From Lytechinus variegatus (taxonomy: Eukaryota > Echinodermata > Echinoidea > Temnopleuroida > Toxopneustidae), in contig NC_054751.1 in NCBI RefSeq assembly GCF_018143015.1, positions 21,652,425 through 21,716,424 of the forward strand: a DNA stretch of 64,000 bases, read 5' to 3'. The notes below the pieces were generated by a model. That model did no database searches and had not been told where the DNA came from. It saw only the letters and a program-made list of their open reading frames with translations. This document shows positions 21,850-34,389 of this stretch, piece by piece. Both the position numbers and the translations under genes were made by a program. How positions within the stretch are numbered: position 1 is the stretch's first letter; every line of letters starts with the position of its first letter.

Positions 21850-24090
21850 TGGAATATAGTCTTCACCCTAGACATGGTATAATTGGTTAAAGCGTCAAAT
21901 TGGAGTCTGGGTGTGCAGACTAGGTATCATACCTTACTGCAGGCACAGTCCCATACATACATACATCATACATGGAGAGCACACATTTTGGATGATGATT
22001 TTTTTTTTATCACAGAACAGTCGAGCCTAACTAGCAGTGCCAGATCTGATTGTAACCCTAATCAGTGGCGGATGAGACGACCACACCCCTGGCTCCCTAA
22101 ATATAATCGTAAAAAGGAGTGTGGCGTCAAACTCCAAGACCCTTCCCTGATTATGAATGTCACACAAGCAGAACAGTGGCCGGTCTACATGTACGGGCAG
22201 GTGGGGGGGGGGGGTTAATACGAAGGATGCATTACTACACACCTCATCGTTGTTGGGTCAAACCAACTTATCAAACCTCCCCCCCCTTAGCAAAAAAGCT
22301 AGACTCACCACTGATTAGTTACAAATAGTTCATCCAGTTAAATATTGGATTTTTTTATAACACAATATGTATTATGGATCAGTACATCCATTATCAGCAA
22401 ATGAAAAACCTGGGCAAAGACTAAGAATATGAAATAATAAAGGTATGTATGGTACATTAGTAATGTTGAACAAAAATAACTATTTTAATTTAAGAATAAC
22501 CTTTATCTTGGTGCATTCTAAATGGCCACATAATAACAGACTTTAGGATGCATTTGGAATGTATAATTGTTTGATTGGGCAAGAAAATGTATTTATCTTT
22601 CATATCGGAAAGATTGGGCAAAAAAAGCATTCTGGTAATGCTTACAATTTGAGAGAAAGGGAGGAGTCAGTTAAAAATGGAAGACTTGAGAGTGGTCTTG
22701 GTTTGCAGCTTCAAACGATAACAAGCTACATCCATTATCAAAGCACAAATATACATGTAAAGAGTGTGCTAGAATATTATCACTTTAATTTGCAGTTGAT
22801 ATTGATTCAATCAGAACAAGATGACGATGACCACCACCAGCAACGACCCCAACAGCTCCAACAACCTCAGTATCACCAGCACGAAGATATGGACCAACAA
22901 CAACATCAAGATTGGCAACAAACAACAATTATCAATGTTGTAGCACAAAAAATTTGATTCTCAATTCAAATCCCCCCAGACCACAGAAATGTGTTTGATT
23001 TGGCATCATGTTACTTAGAAGATGTACAAAATGCATACTTTGCATGTTCTGGTCTGAAAATCAGGGTTGCCGATTTCCAAGGAATTATTAGCAGGAAATA
23101 CTTGGCAAAACTTGCCAATGCAAAAGAAGTACTTCAGATGTACAGGGAGGCACAGAAAAAAGGTAGAATATGCTTGATTGAGAAACGCAAGGGCAATACC
23201 TGAAAATATTCAAGAAGTATATCCCTGCATTTCTTTCCATTACAAACATTCATTATATAGAGAATGGCCTATCACATTGAAGATGTGAATAAATGGAGGT
23301 GCCACACGTATTTGTTATAAGCTACTGAAATCTTTACAACTGACTGGCTAAGAGCAAAACTGTCAGTGAAACTCACTACTGTTTCCTGAATTCTCCCCAA
23401 GACTTTGTCTTCACTGGTGGCATTTGTGACAGGACTCTTCTAGTTTTTTTCATAACCAAGTACATGTACCTATTCACGGCACCCTCAGTATTTCATACTT
23501 CCTGGCTGAAAAGAAAAATGGCATTTTGAGATGATTAAGCCAGTGAGAGTGCCATCGCAATAGAGCTATTAAAGGTGTATCCCTGACAGAATGTTCCAGG
23601 AGTAAATGAAGCATGACAGGGCACTGGACTTGCAGATTTAAAGGGATCATTCATTATGTTGTTTGGGATTGAAACACAATCTTGTTACTTTCACACAGCT
23701 TTAATATATGAATTTAAATACCTAATTAGAAATCATCACTACATATTTTTGACAAATGTCAAAATTCAACAGAGTTCTTTGGTTTTGTTTCTTTGTTTAG
23801 AACTATCATGGTCTACATGTAGTTGCCATTAGTGTGCAGAAAGCACAAGCATCCATTAGAAATGGCTACTTTCCATGCCCTGGGCAATCAAGCAGGTCCC
23901 TGTGAGACGATATATCTTGACGGCTGGGAGCACCACTATTGAAGCATAGCAGATCCATGGGCTAGAATTATCGAACCCATCTTAATGGCCAGGTCTGCTT
24001 GTAAGATTGGCATTAAAGTGCAATATTTCTCACCATTGGAAATGATATCTCAGTTTTACCTAGTGTTCTTGATGCTGCGAAAAGAAACCG
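21850..24090. other. Intergenic, no supported gene
   Basis: I inspected the longest open frame (22559-22957, 132 codons). Its C-terminal half is a Gln/His-rich string from a caa/cag/cac-rich tract at 22820-22925. I found no family resemblance and no convincing splice partners, so I do not call it a gene. Poly-G and poly-C tracts occur at 22200 and 22280. Confidence 0.4.
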
Positions 24091-24127
24091 AACTATCATC
24101 CGCCATGTACGATATAGGATGGAGTCG

Positions 24128-27100
24128 TCATACTTGTAGTTGCATAATGTGTGTAATATGGCCCTGTAAAAGAAGAGACAAGAAAACGGTAATTTAATAC
24201 TTCATACTTCAATATTTCTCTTTAAAGAAAATGACGGTCTTGTTAATGGTGCAAACTAGAATTGTTGCAAGAGTGATCAAGGCAGGTGTAGAAGGGCTTT
24301 TATAGAATGAATTGAATTGGGGATGAGTAGGGGGAATCGAGAAGGCAGACTGGAAAGAGAAAGGGTAGAAGTGAACAGAATGAAAGGAGAGATGAGGAAA
24401 ATGATGGATCATGAAAGAAAACAAAAATGAGAGTGGATGATTACTAAAACTGTAAACAAAATTTAATCAAATTAAATTCACTAATTCACATAAAGAAAAC
24501 CAACAACATACTTCAAAGCAGTTTCATTAAAATACAGTATGTGATAAACATAACACAGAACACCAATCTCCAACAGAAATCCTTGAAAAAAACAAGAACT
24601 AACAGTATAACATTGGATGGAGGAATCAACAAATAGAAAACACTTAAAATGTAATAAAATATCAAATTAAAACACAGATGAGTCATGACCTACAAAATAT
24701 ACTTGTTCCAAATCAGGAAAAAATCACCATCACCATCTTATCTAAAATATATAAAACAAAATAGTATTCACTTGAGTCACTGGCTATTGCCTCTTTGGAC
24801 ATTTCATAATACTCCATAATTGTTTCACCGACATAAAATTCTCCATTTATCTACCGGTATATCAAAATAATAAAATATCACTAGTCTAGATCTATTTTCA
24901 TTGTAAACAAAGACTCTTCTTGTGTGATTGCTCCAACATGTTAGTGAAATATATTTTAATATGTAATTTATATTTGCTTGTATATGTTGCATACATGTAC
25001 TTGCATCACACGATATAACTTTACATGGCTATGTGTTTGTTGAATCATTCATACAACATACATGTTTCAATTTCTTTCTGATTGGATACTTACTGGTTCT
25101 CCTGCCTCGCATCTTAAACACACCCTCCTCTCCTTGTTCTGTAAAGAAAACATGAATACAATTTCAATACTGAATTAACAATTTCACGAGTATTTCTGTG
25201 ATATAGTGTGAAGGTTAGAGTATGACACCAATACAGAGAAAATATGATGCAAAACTACACCATACAACTGGTGATATCCTTTTTCTGGTACGAAACCATT
25301 AAGATTGCAATATTATATCAATTTTTAAAGCAATCTTAGAGCAAAATATGCATAAATAATGCATGCACATACCTTTAACATTAATGAATCGTTATTATCA
25401 GATAACCAGAATGTAGTAATTATACGAGAAGCATCAGGCCGGGAATTTAAACTCCGAAAAAGAATTACTACCGTATGGCCCACATTCTGAACTCTTTTAC
25501 TCTAAACTCTTGTCTAAAGTTATGGTTTAACTATAGAAAGTCAACTGTAACACAAATCTCTAACAGTATAGGCTTGATTTACCCTGTCAACCTGACCATT
25601 AAAATACATCTGAGAATGATGACTGAATGTGTTTTCTTCCTCCCCATTACTGCATGAAGAAATAACATGGTCATCGTAAGATACATGTACATCCAATGTT
25701 AATTTTTTTTTATATATTTTCATGCTCCTATAATTTTATCAGAGTTAGGCCATGGCCTATTAAAGGTCAAGTCCACCCCAGCAAAATGTTGATTTGAATA
25801 AATAGGGAAAATCAAACAAGTATAACACTGAAAATTACATCAAAATTGTATGTAAAATAGAAAGTTATGGCATTTTAAAGTTCCACTTATTTTTCACAAA
25901 ACAGTGATATGCACAACTCAGTGACATGCAAATGAGTCAGTTGATGATGTCCATCACTATTTCTTTTGTTTTTTATTGTTTGAATTTATACAATATTCCA
26001 TTTTTTATAGATTTGAACATAGGGAACCATATAGTATTAAACAATGTTAAGGGAGAAATCATTCACCGTTTCACATGATAATGAAATTTTTTAAAGAATA
26101 TTTCATATAATAAAATACAAAAGAAATAGTGAGTGGATGACGTCATCAGTCTCCTCATTTGCATACCAACCAGGATGAGCATATGACTGTTAAGTGAAAT
26201 TAAGCGAAACTTTAAAATGTCATACTAGTAACTTTCTTATGTTACATCCAATTTTGATGAAATTTTCAGAGTTATTCTTGTTGGAATTTTCTCTTTTTAT
26301 TCAAATCAATTTTTTGTTGGGGTGGACTTGTCCTTTAAGTTTAACCTGGCAGTCCAGACCTCAGAATAGAGACCTATTTGTCCAATTGTTCTCAAAAGAA
26401 TTTCATGTAAAACATTGGTTAAAGCCTTCATCCTTCCCCACGTTCACCCATCCCTAGAACTCACATCCATGCATGAAGAAGGTCCATTAATAGCAAACTC
26501 TGCCTGCATAGTAAGCCCTGTATCCATCGAATCCTCCTCAACATCGCCATTTTCATGCTTGTAATTTGCTATGTAACCATAGTAACCATTGCACAACACG
26601 GGTGTAGCGGGGTCGCCCCCTCCGTTCATATCTATATGCTGCCCTCTGTCCTGATGGTGGAAGTTGCCGTCTTGATGATTGTGTTGAAAGCCGTTGGTTT
26701 GTCCGTTCAATGCGATTGCAGCATGAGACTGTTCACTGGATTCTAGATCCATATGGGTTTCAGAAAGACCTATCTGTCCCTGAGGTAGAGGATGATGATG
26801 ATGAAATCCATTAGAAATATTCCCTGGTATGCTCCATTCAGCAAAAGGTGTAGGTTCAAAGCACCGTCGTTTCTGAATGAAAATATAAGAAATTATTCAA
26901 CAAAATTAATACTTATTTCATTATTTTCCATTTGATAATTCCTTTTGCTGCCCCAACTTTATAGCCTGCCAATAACTCTCCATCTAACAAGTTATACCTT
27001 GAGACCATATACCTCTGCTCTAAAGTTATATACACCGGTACTTCTGGGGCCCGTTGCATGGAAAGGTCTTGGGTAAAACCACTCTATGTAAAAACGTGAT

Positions 27101-29581
27101 ATCACTCAACTGTTTCACAAAGCCAATTTGTGGAATACAAAGAACGGTCCTCGGAAAGACACCTCCAGTCATGTCCTATCTATTCATGATTTTTTTTGCA
27201 CACCTCCTGCGATCGTCGGCATTGAGAGAAAATGCGTTTACAACAAGACACCCTGACATATTACCATTTTAGTAATTTTTTTTTTTTTTGGGGGGGTCAT
27301 TAGATTGCACGCTGATGCAGTTGATCGGATGGCACTAAGTTATTTTTTTGTAAGGGGGCTGGCATCATTTTTAAGTTTCAGGTCATATCTAAAGGAATTT
27401 AAAATATAGATTATTATAGCTAATAAATCCATCACAAATGAAATTAGAAAAACTTAATAATACATTCTTTGTACCTAAAAAAGAATGGGGTTGAATTGGA
27501 AAGTCCATACAAAAAGGCTCATTTTAAACTGTAAGGTATGTCATAAAAACCAATAATGTCTTGACTCCTTAACTTTGAAATGTTTCCATATTTTTCAATA
27601 TATATTCTTGAAGCTTATGTTCAAAATTTTGGCATTATTTCTGTAAATAGTATTTTTTCCCATTGCCTAAGTATTGACTTCACATATTTTTCAATCATTA
27701 TGTTTCATTATTTGTTATGCTACTTTACCCACTTGACATGTTTGTAAAAGTTTCATACATGTATTTTGCTTGTCCTTGATTACTTTTCATGCAAGGTATG
27801 TTTATAATTAAAATAAATCAATTCACATTTGCATTTTTTGCTTTACCTGACAAAAAAAAAATTAGATTTTTCACACGCAGCCTTTTATATTTTCCTTTTT
27901 AGTCTCATACAGTCAGACATGTTGATTTATTTACTCCATTCAAACCTTATTTTTACCTAAACAAAACCCATTTTATTTTGAAGAAAGTGAACCGTGTCAT
28001 GTTGTCATGAGTGCTGTCACTTGCAACATCATTTTGCCAACTACATTAATGCCTCAGTTCATAACTTGACATATTGACTCTAGCAAAGTTAGAATAGTAT
28101 ACACGTACATGCACTTCAAGACCTAGGCAACTGATCGTATCATCATAAATACTTTTCGAAGGATAACAAGAGCGAACCAATAGTATGAAAATGATCAGTT
28201 TATTCTTTTTTTCAGATTATGACTGTAACTTTTGATTTAAAGCCAGTCTTTAGCTTTGGTAAATGATAAACATTATAAACTATAGTGATAGTCTATACCG
28301 TACTCAAGTTTCATTAATGGGTTCACCAAATTATTTCCAAACACCCCCCTAAACAAGTTTTTCTCTGTAACTGTGTGCAAAATAACCACCTACATGTAGG
28401 CTTAGGCTAAATAAGTTTTTCTAAGGCTTCATAACAAATTTTGGCCCTTAAACAAGTTGTCTCCAAAATATAACTCCTAATAACCCTAATGTTCCTAAAC
28501 ACTAAAATAGGTTTGGCTACATGTAGTCTTAAAAAAAAAACTTACCCTAGCCTAGGGCCTAACTAAGTACATGTAGTAAGGCCTAAATACATTTGCCCCC
28601 GCGATTGAAATTGATCAGTCTTTACCCTTATTTACAACTGGTGTTTTAGTCTTATACTAGTCTGTAGATCTACCCTAGGCGTATAGTATGAGTTTAAAAA
28701 AAATAGGTGTATTATTCAAGCATCGCGATTGGCCTTTACGCGTCACATGACATTCAATTTTTTGTGCACTGCAAGGCAGTGCAAAAGGTGCGCAATAAAA
28801 ATTGACATTGCATGCTCAAGCAAACCAGTGTGGTAGAAGTCCCAGGAGAAGTTCAACAAAACTGTACTGTAACTTTTTAAGAATTTGTTTCTGTGTGTTG
28901 CTATTTTATGAAACAAATAATGCACTTGCTCTGTCGGGCGTAAAAGTAAATGCAGAGAAAGCTCGGTTTCTTCAGATGGTGCACACTGGTCCACCAGCGG
29001 CTCGTGCACAGTGCGGCACCTACCTATACAGAAACCTCACATGCTCTGCATTTCCACTTACGCACTCGACTGCATGCATTATTTGTATATTAACAAGTGC
29101 ACTTGTGGTAAGTTGCGGGCTGCGTCTATAAATAAGTAACTGAAAAACATCCCGTTTAAACGTTTTTTTTTGTCACATGTGTACAGCTATATATTTGACT
29201 GCCCCCCCCCCCCCAGACTTCAGTCCATAAGAATTAAAGCAAACGCAAAACTTAAAGCACCATTTTTAATTTAAATCCAATTTCCAAACTCAAAGTTTCA
29301 AACAAAGTCAATCAACGAATTGATGCGAAATTGCATTGCCAACCCGGCCCTGTTGCAAACATTAACAAACAAGTTCTGTCCAGATTTCTTGCAATACGTC
29401 TTTACTGTCTACTACACATTATTGAACTTACAGCTTCAGTAATGATTATGGGAGTGTCTTTTCCACTTGAAGTGCAGCTGCCGTTTTCGTATCCCAGTCC
29501 CAAAGCAGCACCATTGTCAGCGGTCTCCTGAAAATCTCCCCGCCGCTTTCCCCGGGGAAGTTGGTGTGCGTGCAAGGCCAT
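24128..29581 (-). CDS. Uncharacterised 212-residue protein with C-terminal CxxC-x6-HxxH motif (4 exons)
   Basis: The exons, in transcript order, are 29581-29432, 26872-26465, 25138-25094 and 24163-24128. All introns are GT..AG, all exons are phase 0 and the total is 639 nt. The ATG at 29581 is the first after an in-frame stop upstream. Exon 1 is basic then Gly/Ser-rich. Exon 2 starts KRRCFEPTPFAEW, a possible nuclear-localisation patch, then becomes His/Gln/Asn-rich and acidic. The donor GTGAGT at 26464 is strong; reading through it would instead stop after nine codons. Exons 3 and 4 join to CLRCEAGEPGHITHIM, placing C193, C196, H203 and H206 as a possible zinc ligand set. I do not recognise the family; the composition suggests a mostly disordered nuclear or adaptor protein, which is inference. 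An extra exon at 24772-24850 would change the C-terminus. Confidence 0.6.
24772..24850 (-). CDS. Possible cassette exon of the uncharacterised minus-strand gene
   Basis: Between a tag acceptor at 24851 and a weak GTGAAT donor, this 79-nt stretch is open in the frame that continues from exon 3 and reads INGEFYVGETIMEYYEMSKE and a few more residues. Including it shifts the last exon to another open frame (PYYTHYATTSMTTPSYIV, stop at 24096-24098) and removes the histidines of the putative zinc motif. Both acceptor and donor are suboptimal, so skipping it is my preferred model. Confidence 0.25.
25477..26372. mobile_element. 'cccatattctgaag' MITE interrupted by another MITE
   Basis: The left part 25477-25759 (ggcccacattctgaactc... 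agagttaggccatggcc) and the right part 26339-26372 (gtttaacctggc... cctcagaatagagacc) match the two halves of the complete relative at 21532-21842. The gap is filled exactly by the 579-bp TTAA element. It lies in intron 2 of the minus-strand gene. Confidence 0.75.
25760..26338 (+). mobile_element. TTAAAGGTCA-family MITE, complete reference copy (D), 579 bp
   Basis: It has TTAA at both borders. The ends TTAAAGGTCAAGTCCACCCC and, reversed, TTAAAGGACAAGTCCACCCC start inverted arms of about 235 bp that contain atgcaaatgag and gatgacgtcatc. Its insertion inside a known host element shows the borders directly. Four partial copies lie at 10676, 13051, 17197 and 63609. Confidence 0.85.
27270..28690. 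other. Intronic AT-rich sequence, no feature
   Basis: This is part of the first intron of the uncharacterised minus-strand gene. A few tacatgtag words and a G-run at 27287 are present. I found no terminal inverted repeats and no coding sequence. Confidence 0.4.
28696..29089 (-). repeat. ~395-bp interspersed repeat with residual open frame (copy 1)
   Basis: On the minus strand it runs from gcatgcagtcgagtgcg to cgcgatgcttgaataatacacc. It matches 41604-42007, which lies in the opposite orientation. Both copies keep an open frame sharing CAPSEETELSLHLLL, TEQ, HYLF, IAT and STV blocks, so the family may once have been coding. The type of element is unknown to me. It lies in intron 1 of the minus-strand gene. 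Confidence 0.7.
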
Positions 29582-30905
29582 AACCCGAGACTCGAGAGAC
29601 AAATCCTAGCGCCCCCTAGCCAGTTCAAGATTGCATGACTGGGCTGAGTCCCTGACAAAAAAGCGTCGAGAAAAACACTGGAAGTTAGCCTAAATCATTA
29701 AAAATTACAAATCATGGGAGTCACAAGTAATTAAGTTAGATGATAATTACTCTTAAGAAGCTCAAAAATTTGAATCTGAGACAAGCGGCGGGCACGTTAG
29801 TTTACCGATATGGTGTTGTCGATGTTGAAATTAGACGGAAAATATATGACGGTATATATTACCCGGTCTAATTAGGGATCCAGGATATATTAGCAAAATT
29901 ATTTCACACTTTCTATTATTTCTTTTACCTGTTTACCCTCCACTCTGTTACTTTTCATGCACTTTTTTCAAATATGTTTAAATGAAATCATTTTATTGTA
30001 TGATTTGAAGACTTGAAATAGCTAGACTGAATACTCGCTGAATTGAAATCAGAATTATTGAAATATGCAATCGTATTAATATACATTTCTATTGGTTATA
30101 CATATTTCCAAATTTATTTCATCGACTTGTTCAGTGAACAAGACATGATTATTGCCAAAAATTATGGTGAATATTCGCCACTTCTTCTGATTTTTTAAAT
30201 AATACTATATGTGTATTTTTACGCAAATAGTATGACGCAGTCTAGAGGATATGCATGTATTTTGATGATTTATATTTATTTTACCTGCGAGCAAAAGAAA
30301 AAAAAGTCTTTAGTGAAGCTGGTAGCTGATAGATATAAATATACCGGTGCATGACCATACATAGATTTTTTTTATGCTGGGGGCGAAAAGCTTATGTTTA
30401 TTTACTGTGTGTGGGGGGGGGGGGGGGGGGGTTGGCGCGTGTGAGGGTGTGTGTGTGTGAACTCGGTAAGGGATTGCTTAACATGATAATCATACCTCAA
30501 TTAATACCCAATCATTGTCCATGATGTACATTATTCCCCCATATTCTCATGATGTTCATTATTCCCTCATATAACTCTCTGTTTGTCAGAATTTCTTTGA
30601 AGATCAATAGCTCATTTCGACCTAGAGGGAAATTGTAAAATCAAATTATAAAGTGATATCTAAAGGAAAACTTTACTTTGTATATAATAACGTTCGTATG
30701 CATATACTGAAAACACCAATGAGAAAAATAAAATTAAGATTTATGTATGTAAAATATTCAATATGGTTTTCTCTGAACCCTACCACAAAGCAGCCTATAA
30801 AAAACTGTTAAGGGCACAAACTGTCTCGAATGCACAGGTAAAACAATTTAGATATCACGAAATCCAAATATGTGGCAGCTATACATGTGACGTCATCAAT
30901 CTAGA

Positions 30906-32204
30906 ATGAAAAAAATATGCAATTCTAAAGTGGATTTTTCGCAAAGCATATATATGCTTTGCGAAATATATACACTACTAGACAATTCTCCAAAGATATT
31001 CTCCAAAGATATTTTTTATTTATTACATTTAAACATGAGAAGCATAAATAAACACTTCGAAGAATTCCAACTGCTATTAGACAATAATTCATCTAGAAAT
31101 TCATTTTCCATTATTGGACTTACAGAAACTTGGTTAACTGATGAATCCAATATTCCATTTGCACTAGATCAATATGATTTCGTTTTTAATAACAGGAAAG
31201 ATAGACATGGCGGTGGTGTTGCATTATATGTTTCCCACAATTATGAATACAAACTTCACAACGAAATCACTAATATGAATGAATATGTAGAATCACTTTT
31301 TATCGAAATCAAAGTCACAAATTCCAAAAATATAATCATAGGTGTTATATATAGACCACCAAATTCTAATCATAATGATTTTTTACTTTACCTTTCTAAC
31401 TTGGTTAGTAATCCATTGTTGGTGAACAAACATGTTTTTATATTAGGGGATTTCAATATCGATATATTGAAGCATGACAGTAACAATACTGCCCATGAAT
31501 TTCTTGAAACATTTTTAACATCTTCATATTTGCCATTAATATCAAAACCCACTCGCATTGCAGATCGCTCTGCAACACTTATTGATAACATATTTTGTAA
31601 CGTCATGCCGACTCCTGATTCTGAAATAATATTATCTGATCTGACTGATCACTTTCCTATTATGTCACATTTTACCCTTAAGCACTCATGTATTAATCCT
31701 TCCAAGCCATCAAGGCGGAGACCTACTCCAGAGAATCTCGCAAGACTGGGTGTTTCGTTAGAGTCTGTTGACTGGTCACCTATTTATAACAATAATGATG
31801 TAAACATATGCTTCAATAACTTTCTTAATATTTTTATTAGTGAATTAGATAAGCATATTCCAAAAGTAAAAGATAGACAAACTAACTACAAAAAATCACC
31901 AAGACTTCCTTGGATATCTAAAGCACTTTTGCGTTCAATCAACAGAAAAAATAATTTATATTATAATTCCAAACTTAAAGGCACTCTTCAGACAAAAACT
32001 AAATACACCACATATATGAATACTTTAACCAAAACAATACGTTTGGCAAAGAAAAGATATTTTACTGATCAAATAATTCTGTATAAACACGACATTCAAA
32101 ATACATGGAAAGTTCTTAAACAAGCCATGAATTTATCCAATAACAAGTCCGATATAACTGAAATAAGGTCTAACGGTGATATTATTGGAGATCCTATAAT
32201 ATAG
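30906..32204 (+). pseudogene. Non-LTR retrotransposon, endonuclease part of ORF2
   Basis: The first 36 or so codons look like fused local sequence. LINE-like protein begins near codon 37 with LLHLNMRSINKHFEEFQ. It continues with the apurinic-endonuclease signatures GLTETWL, GGGVALYVS, GVIYRPPNS, FILGDFNIDIL and SDLTDHFPI, in the usual order (about residues 72-250). The Glu, Asp, Asn and His residues expected in this fold are present. The frame ends at a stop created by a one-base shift near 32195. No ORF1 precedes it, so the copy is 5'-truncated. It is of the CR1/L2/Jockey general kind; the exact clade cannot be told by eye. Confidence 0.9.
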
Positions 32205-33281
32205 CTAATATTTTTAATGACTATTTTTCATCTATAGGAACTAACCTAGCTAGAGACATCCCCCCCTTCAACAAAACACTTTTATGATTACCTAGGTACA
32301 CCTAATTCTAGTTCAATATTTTTCACTCCCGTAGTCAAAAAAGATATTACTGATATTGTATCTAATTTGAATAATAAAAAAAGTCCTGGTTATGATGATG
32401 TCAATAACTTTATTTTAAAAGGTATAATATCTGAAATTGTCGATCCTTTGACATATATTTTTAACATTTCTCTAACCTCCGGTCAAGTCCCTGATCGCAT
32501 GAAAATTGCAAAGGTCATTCCATTATACAAAAAGGGTGACAAGTTAAGTGTCAGTAATTATCGCCCAATTTCTTTATTATCATCCTTGTCAAAAATTTTA
32601 GAAAAAGTGGTTTATAGCAAAACAATTGATTTTTTAAAATCTCACAATATTTTTTCTAACTTTCAGTTTGGATTTAGAGAAAAACACAACACAGAACATG
32701 CATTATTGAATTTCGTTGATAAAGTGGCTCACGCTTTTGATAATCGCTCACATCTAGTCGGCATTTTTCTGGACTTCTCCAAGGCCTTCGACACCATTAA
32801 CCATGATATCTTATTACATAAACTTTCTCATTATGGTGTGCGCGGGAAGGCCTTGGAGTGGTTCAGAAGCTACTTGTCCGACAGACGTCAATTTGTATCT
32901 TTGAATGGTCATGCATCCAACATGCAGTACATTAATTGCGGAGTCCCGCAAGGCAGTATGTTAGGCCCTTTATTATTTATTATTTATATCAATGACTTTT
33001 GTAAATCATCTGATATCCTTTCGTTCATTCTTTTTGCAGACGATTCTAATATATTTTATTCCCATAAAAATCCATATACCTTAGTAAATACTGTTAATAA
33101 TGAACTTTTAAAAGTCACACAATGGATAAGATCCAACAAATTGTCTATTAATTTACTTAAAACTAAATATATGCTATTTAGCAATTCCATTGATACACTT
33201 CCCATGGACATTGTTTTAGATGACACTAATTTAGAAAGTGTCACATTCATTAAATTTCTCGGTGTTACCGTTGATAATTAG
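32205..33281 (+). pseudogene. Non-LTR retrotransposon, reverse transcriptase part of ORF2
   Basis: After the shift near 32195 the frame continues as IANIFNDYFSSIG, shifts again near 32285, and is then open from 32367. Reverse transcriptase blocks follow in order: IPLYKKGDK, NYRPISLLSSLSKILEK, FQFGFREKHNTEHALL, IFLDFSKAFDTINHDILL (catalytic Asp), GVPQGSMLGPLLFIIYIND, ILFADDSN (catalytic Asp pair; FADDT is more usual) and KTKYMLFS. It ends at TAG 33279-33281 where related proteins continue. Confidence 0.92.
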
Positions 33282-34073
33282 CTTTCCTGAAAATACCACA
33301 TAGATTGTATATGTAAGATTATTTCGCGAAATATTGGCATTATCAATAAACTGAAATATCATTTTTCGTCGTCATCACTTTTAATGCTATATTCTTCCCT
33401 GATCTTGCCTTACTTGAATTATGGGATACTTGCCTGGAGCAGCACCCATCAAACCATTTTAGATAGACTATTATTACTGCAAAAGAAGTCCCTTCGTGTT
33501 ATTCATAATTCAGCTTTTCGTTCACACACTGACCCACTATTTTTTTATTGCAAATTGCTGAAGATAAGCGACCTATATTTATTTCATTTAGGACAATTTA
33601 TGTTTAACTTTGACAAAAACACACTTCCACGTGTATTTGATTCTATGTTTCCTCTTAATCGGTCTTTTTATAATTACCCTACTCGGCAATCTGACGAATT
33701 TCATTTACCCCGTTTTAGAACTTTATTAGCAAAGAGTACATTTATGTTCGATGGCCCTAGATTTTGGAACTCCCTCGACAATAACATAAAAAACAGCCCT
33801 TCCATATATTCTTTTAAAAGAAAACTTAAAAACGTTTTACTTAAATCCTATACCGAGGTCTTCATTTCTAATTCCCGCTCGTTATCATCTCCTCTCAGAC
33901 TTAAAGTTATTTTTGTTAGTCTATCATTTTGTTTTATCCTCTCTTTTCGGTCGAAATTTGTCCTGGTTCTATTTTACGTTTATTTCTCCTTTTGTCGTCC
34001 TGTTTTTTTTTTTTTTTTTAATTCTATTATTTTTCGTCTTGTCTTGTTCTGTGAGTTATCCTGTTCTTTTTAG
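33282..34073 (+). pseudogene. Non-LTR retrotransposon, C-terminal thumb/tail of ORF2
   Basis: The same frame goes on after the TAG and a TGA at 33288-33290. It is then open, with LPYLNYGILAWSS, LLLLQKKSLRVIHN, SDLYLFHLGQFMF, FWNSLDNNIKNS and FKRKLKN, the conserved tail of this kind of ORF2. The last ~50 codons (Phe/Leu/Ser-rich) read into the T-rich 3' UTR and are probably not part of the original protein. Confidence 0.85.
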
Positions 34074-34389
34074 TCTATTCAGTAAATCTCCGTAGGCAAA
34101 TAGCAACCATTGCGTCTCTCTCTCTCCCTCTCTCCTCTATTTTCTTCCTTTAGGGGGATTCACATTATACAAGCTATGCTTTTTAGTGAATCCCCCATTT
34201 CCACAGATACTTTTCTTCTATCCTAACTATATATTATTTGTCTATAAAATATTTTGTATTATATTTTTAGATGTTAGTTATCATGATTATTATCAATGTA
34301 TTGTAAATATTTGTTATAATCTATGAAAATGATTTGTATCAATATTTGTTATTTTTGTTGGAAATAAAACTGAATCTGAATCTATGCTT

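Larger units (their letters stand above)
30990..34385 (+). mobile_element. 5'-truncated LINE copy
   Basis: The three coding segments above are followed by a 3' UTR that ends near 34385 with an AATAAA-like box and the short reiteration tgaatctgaatct, a 3' tail typical of CR1/L2-like elements. Damage is limited to two single-base shifts and two stops in about 3 kb, so the insertion is fairly young. Its exact 5' border and target duplication were not found. It lies between the two minus-strand genes. Confidence 0.85.

Noticed and set aside
22559..22957. 132-codon open frame with a Gln-rich end
   Set aside because: It has no recognisable domain and no splice partners, and the Gln-rich half comes from a caa/cag-rich tract. 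It could be part of an unseen exon but cannot be supported.
26444..26464. Stop codon directly after exon 2 of the unknown gene as the true C-terminus
   Set aside because: A strong GTGAGT donor lies at 26464, and two downstream exons fit in phase and build a metal-binding-like motif. Read-through remains possible as an alternative transcript.
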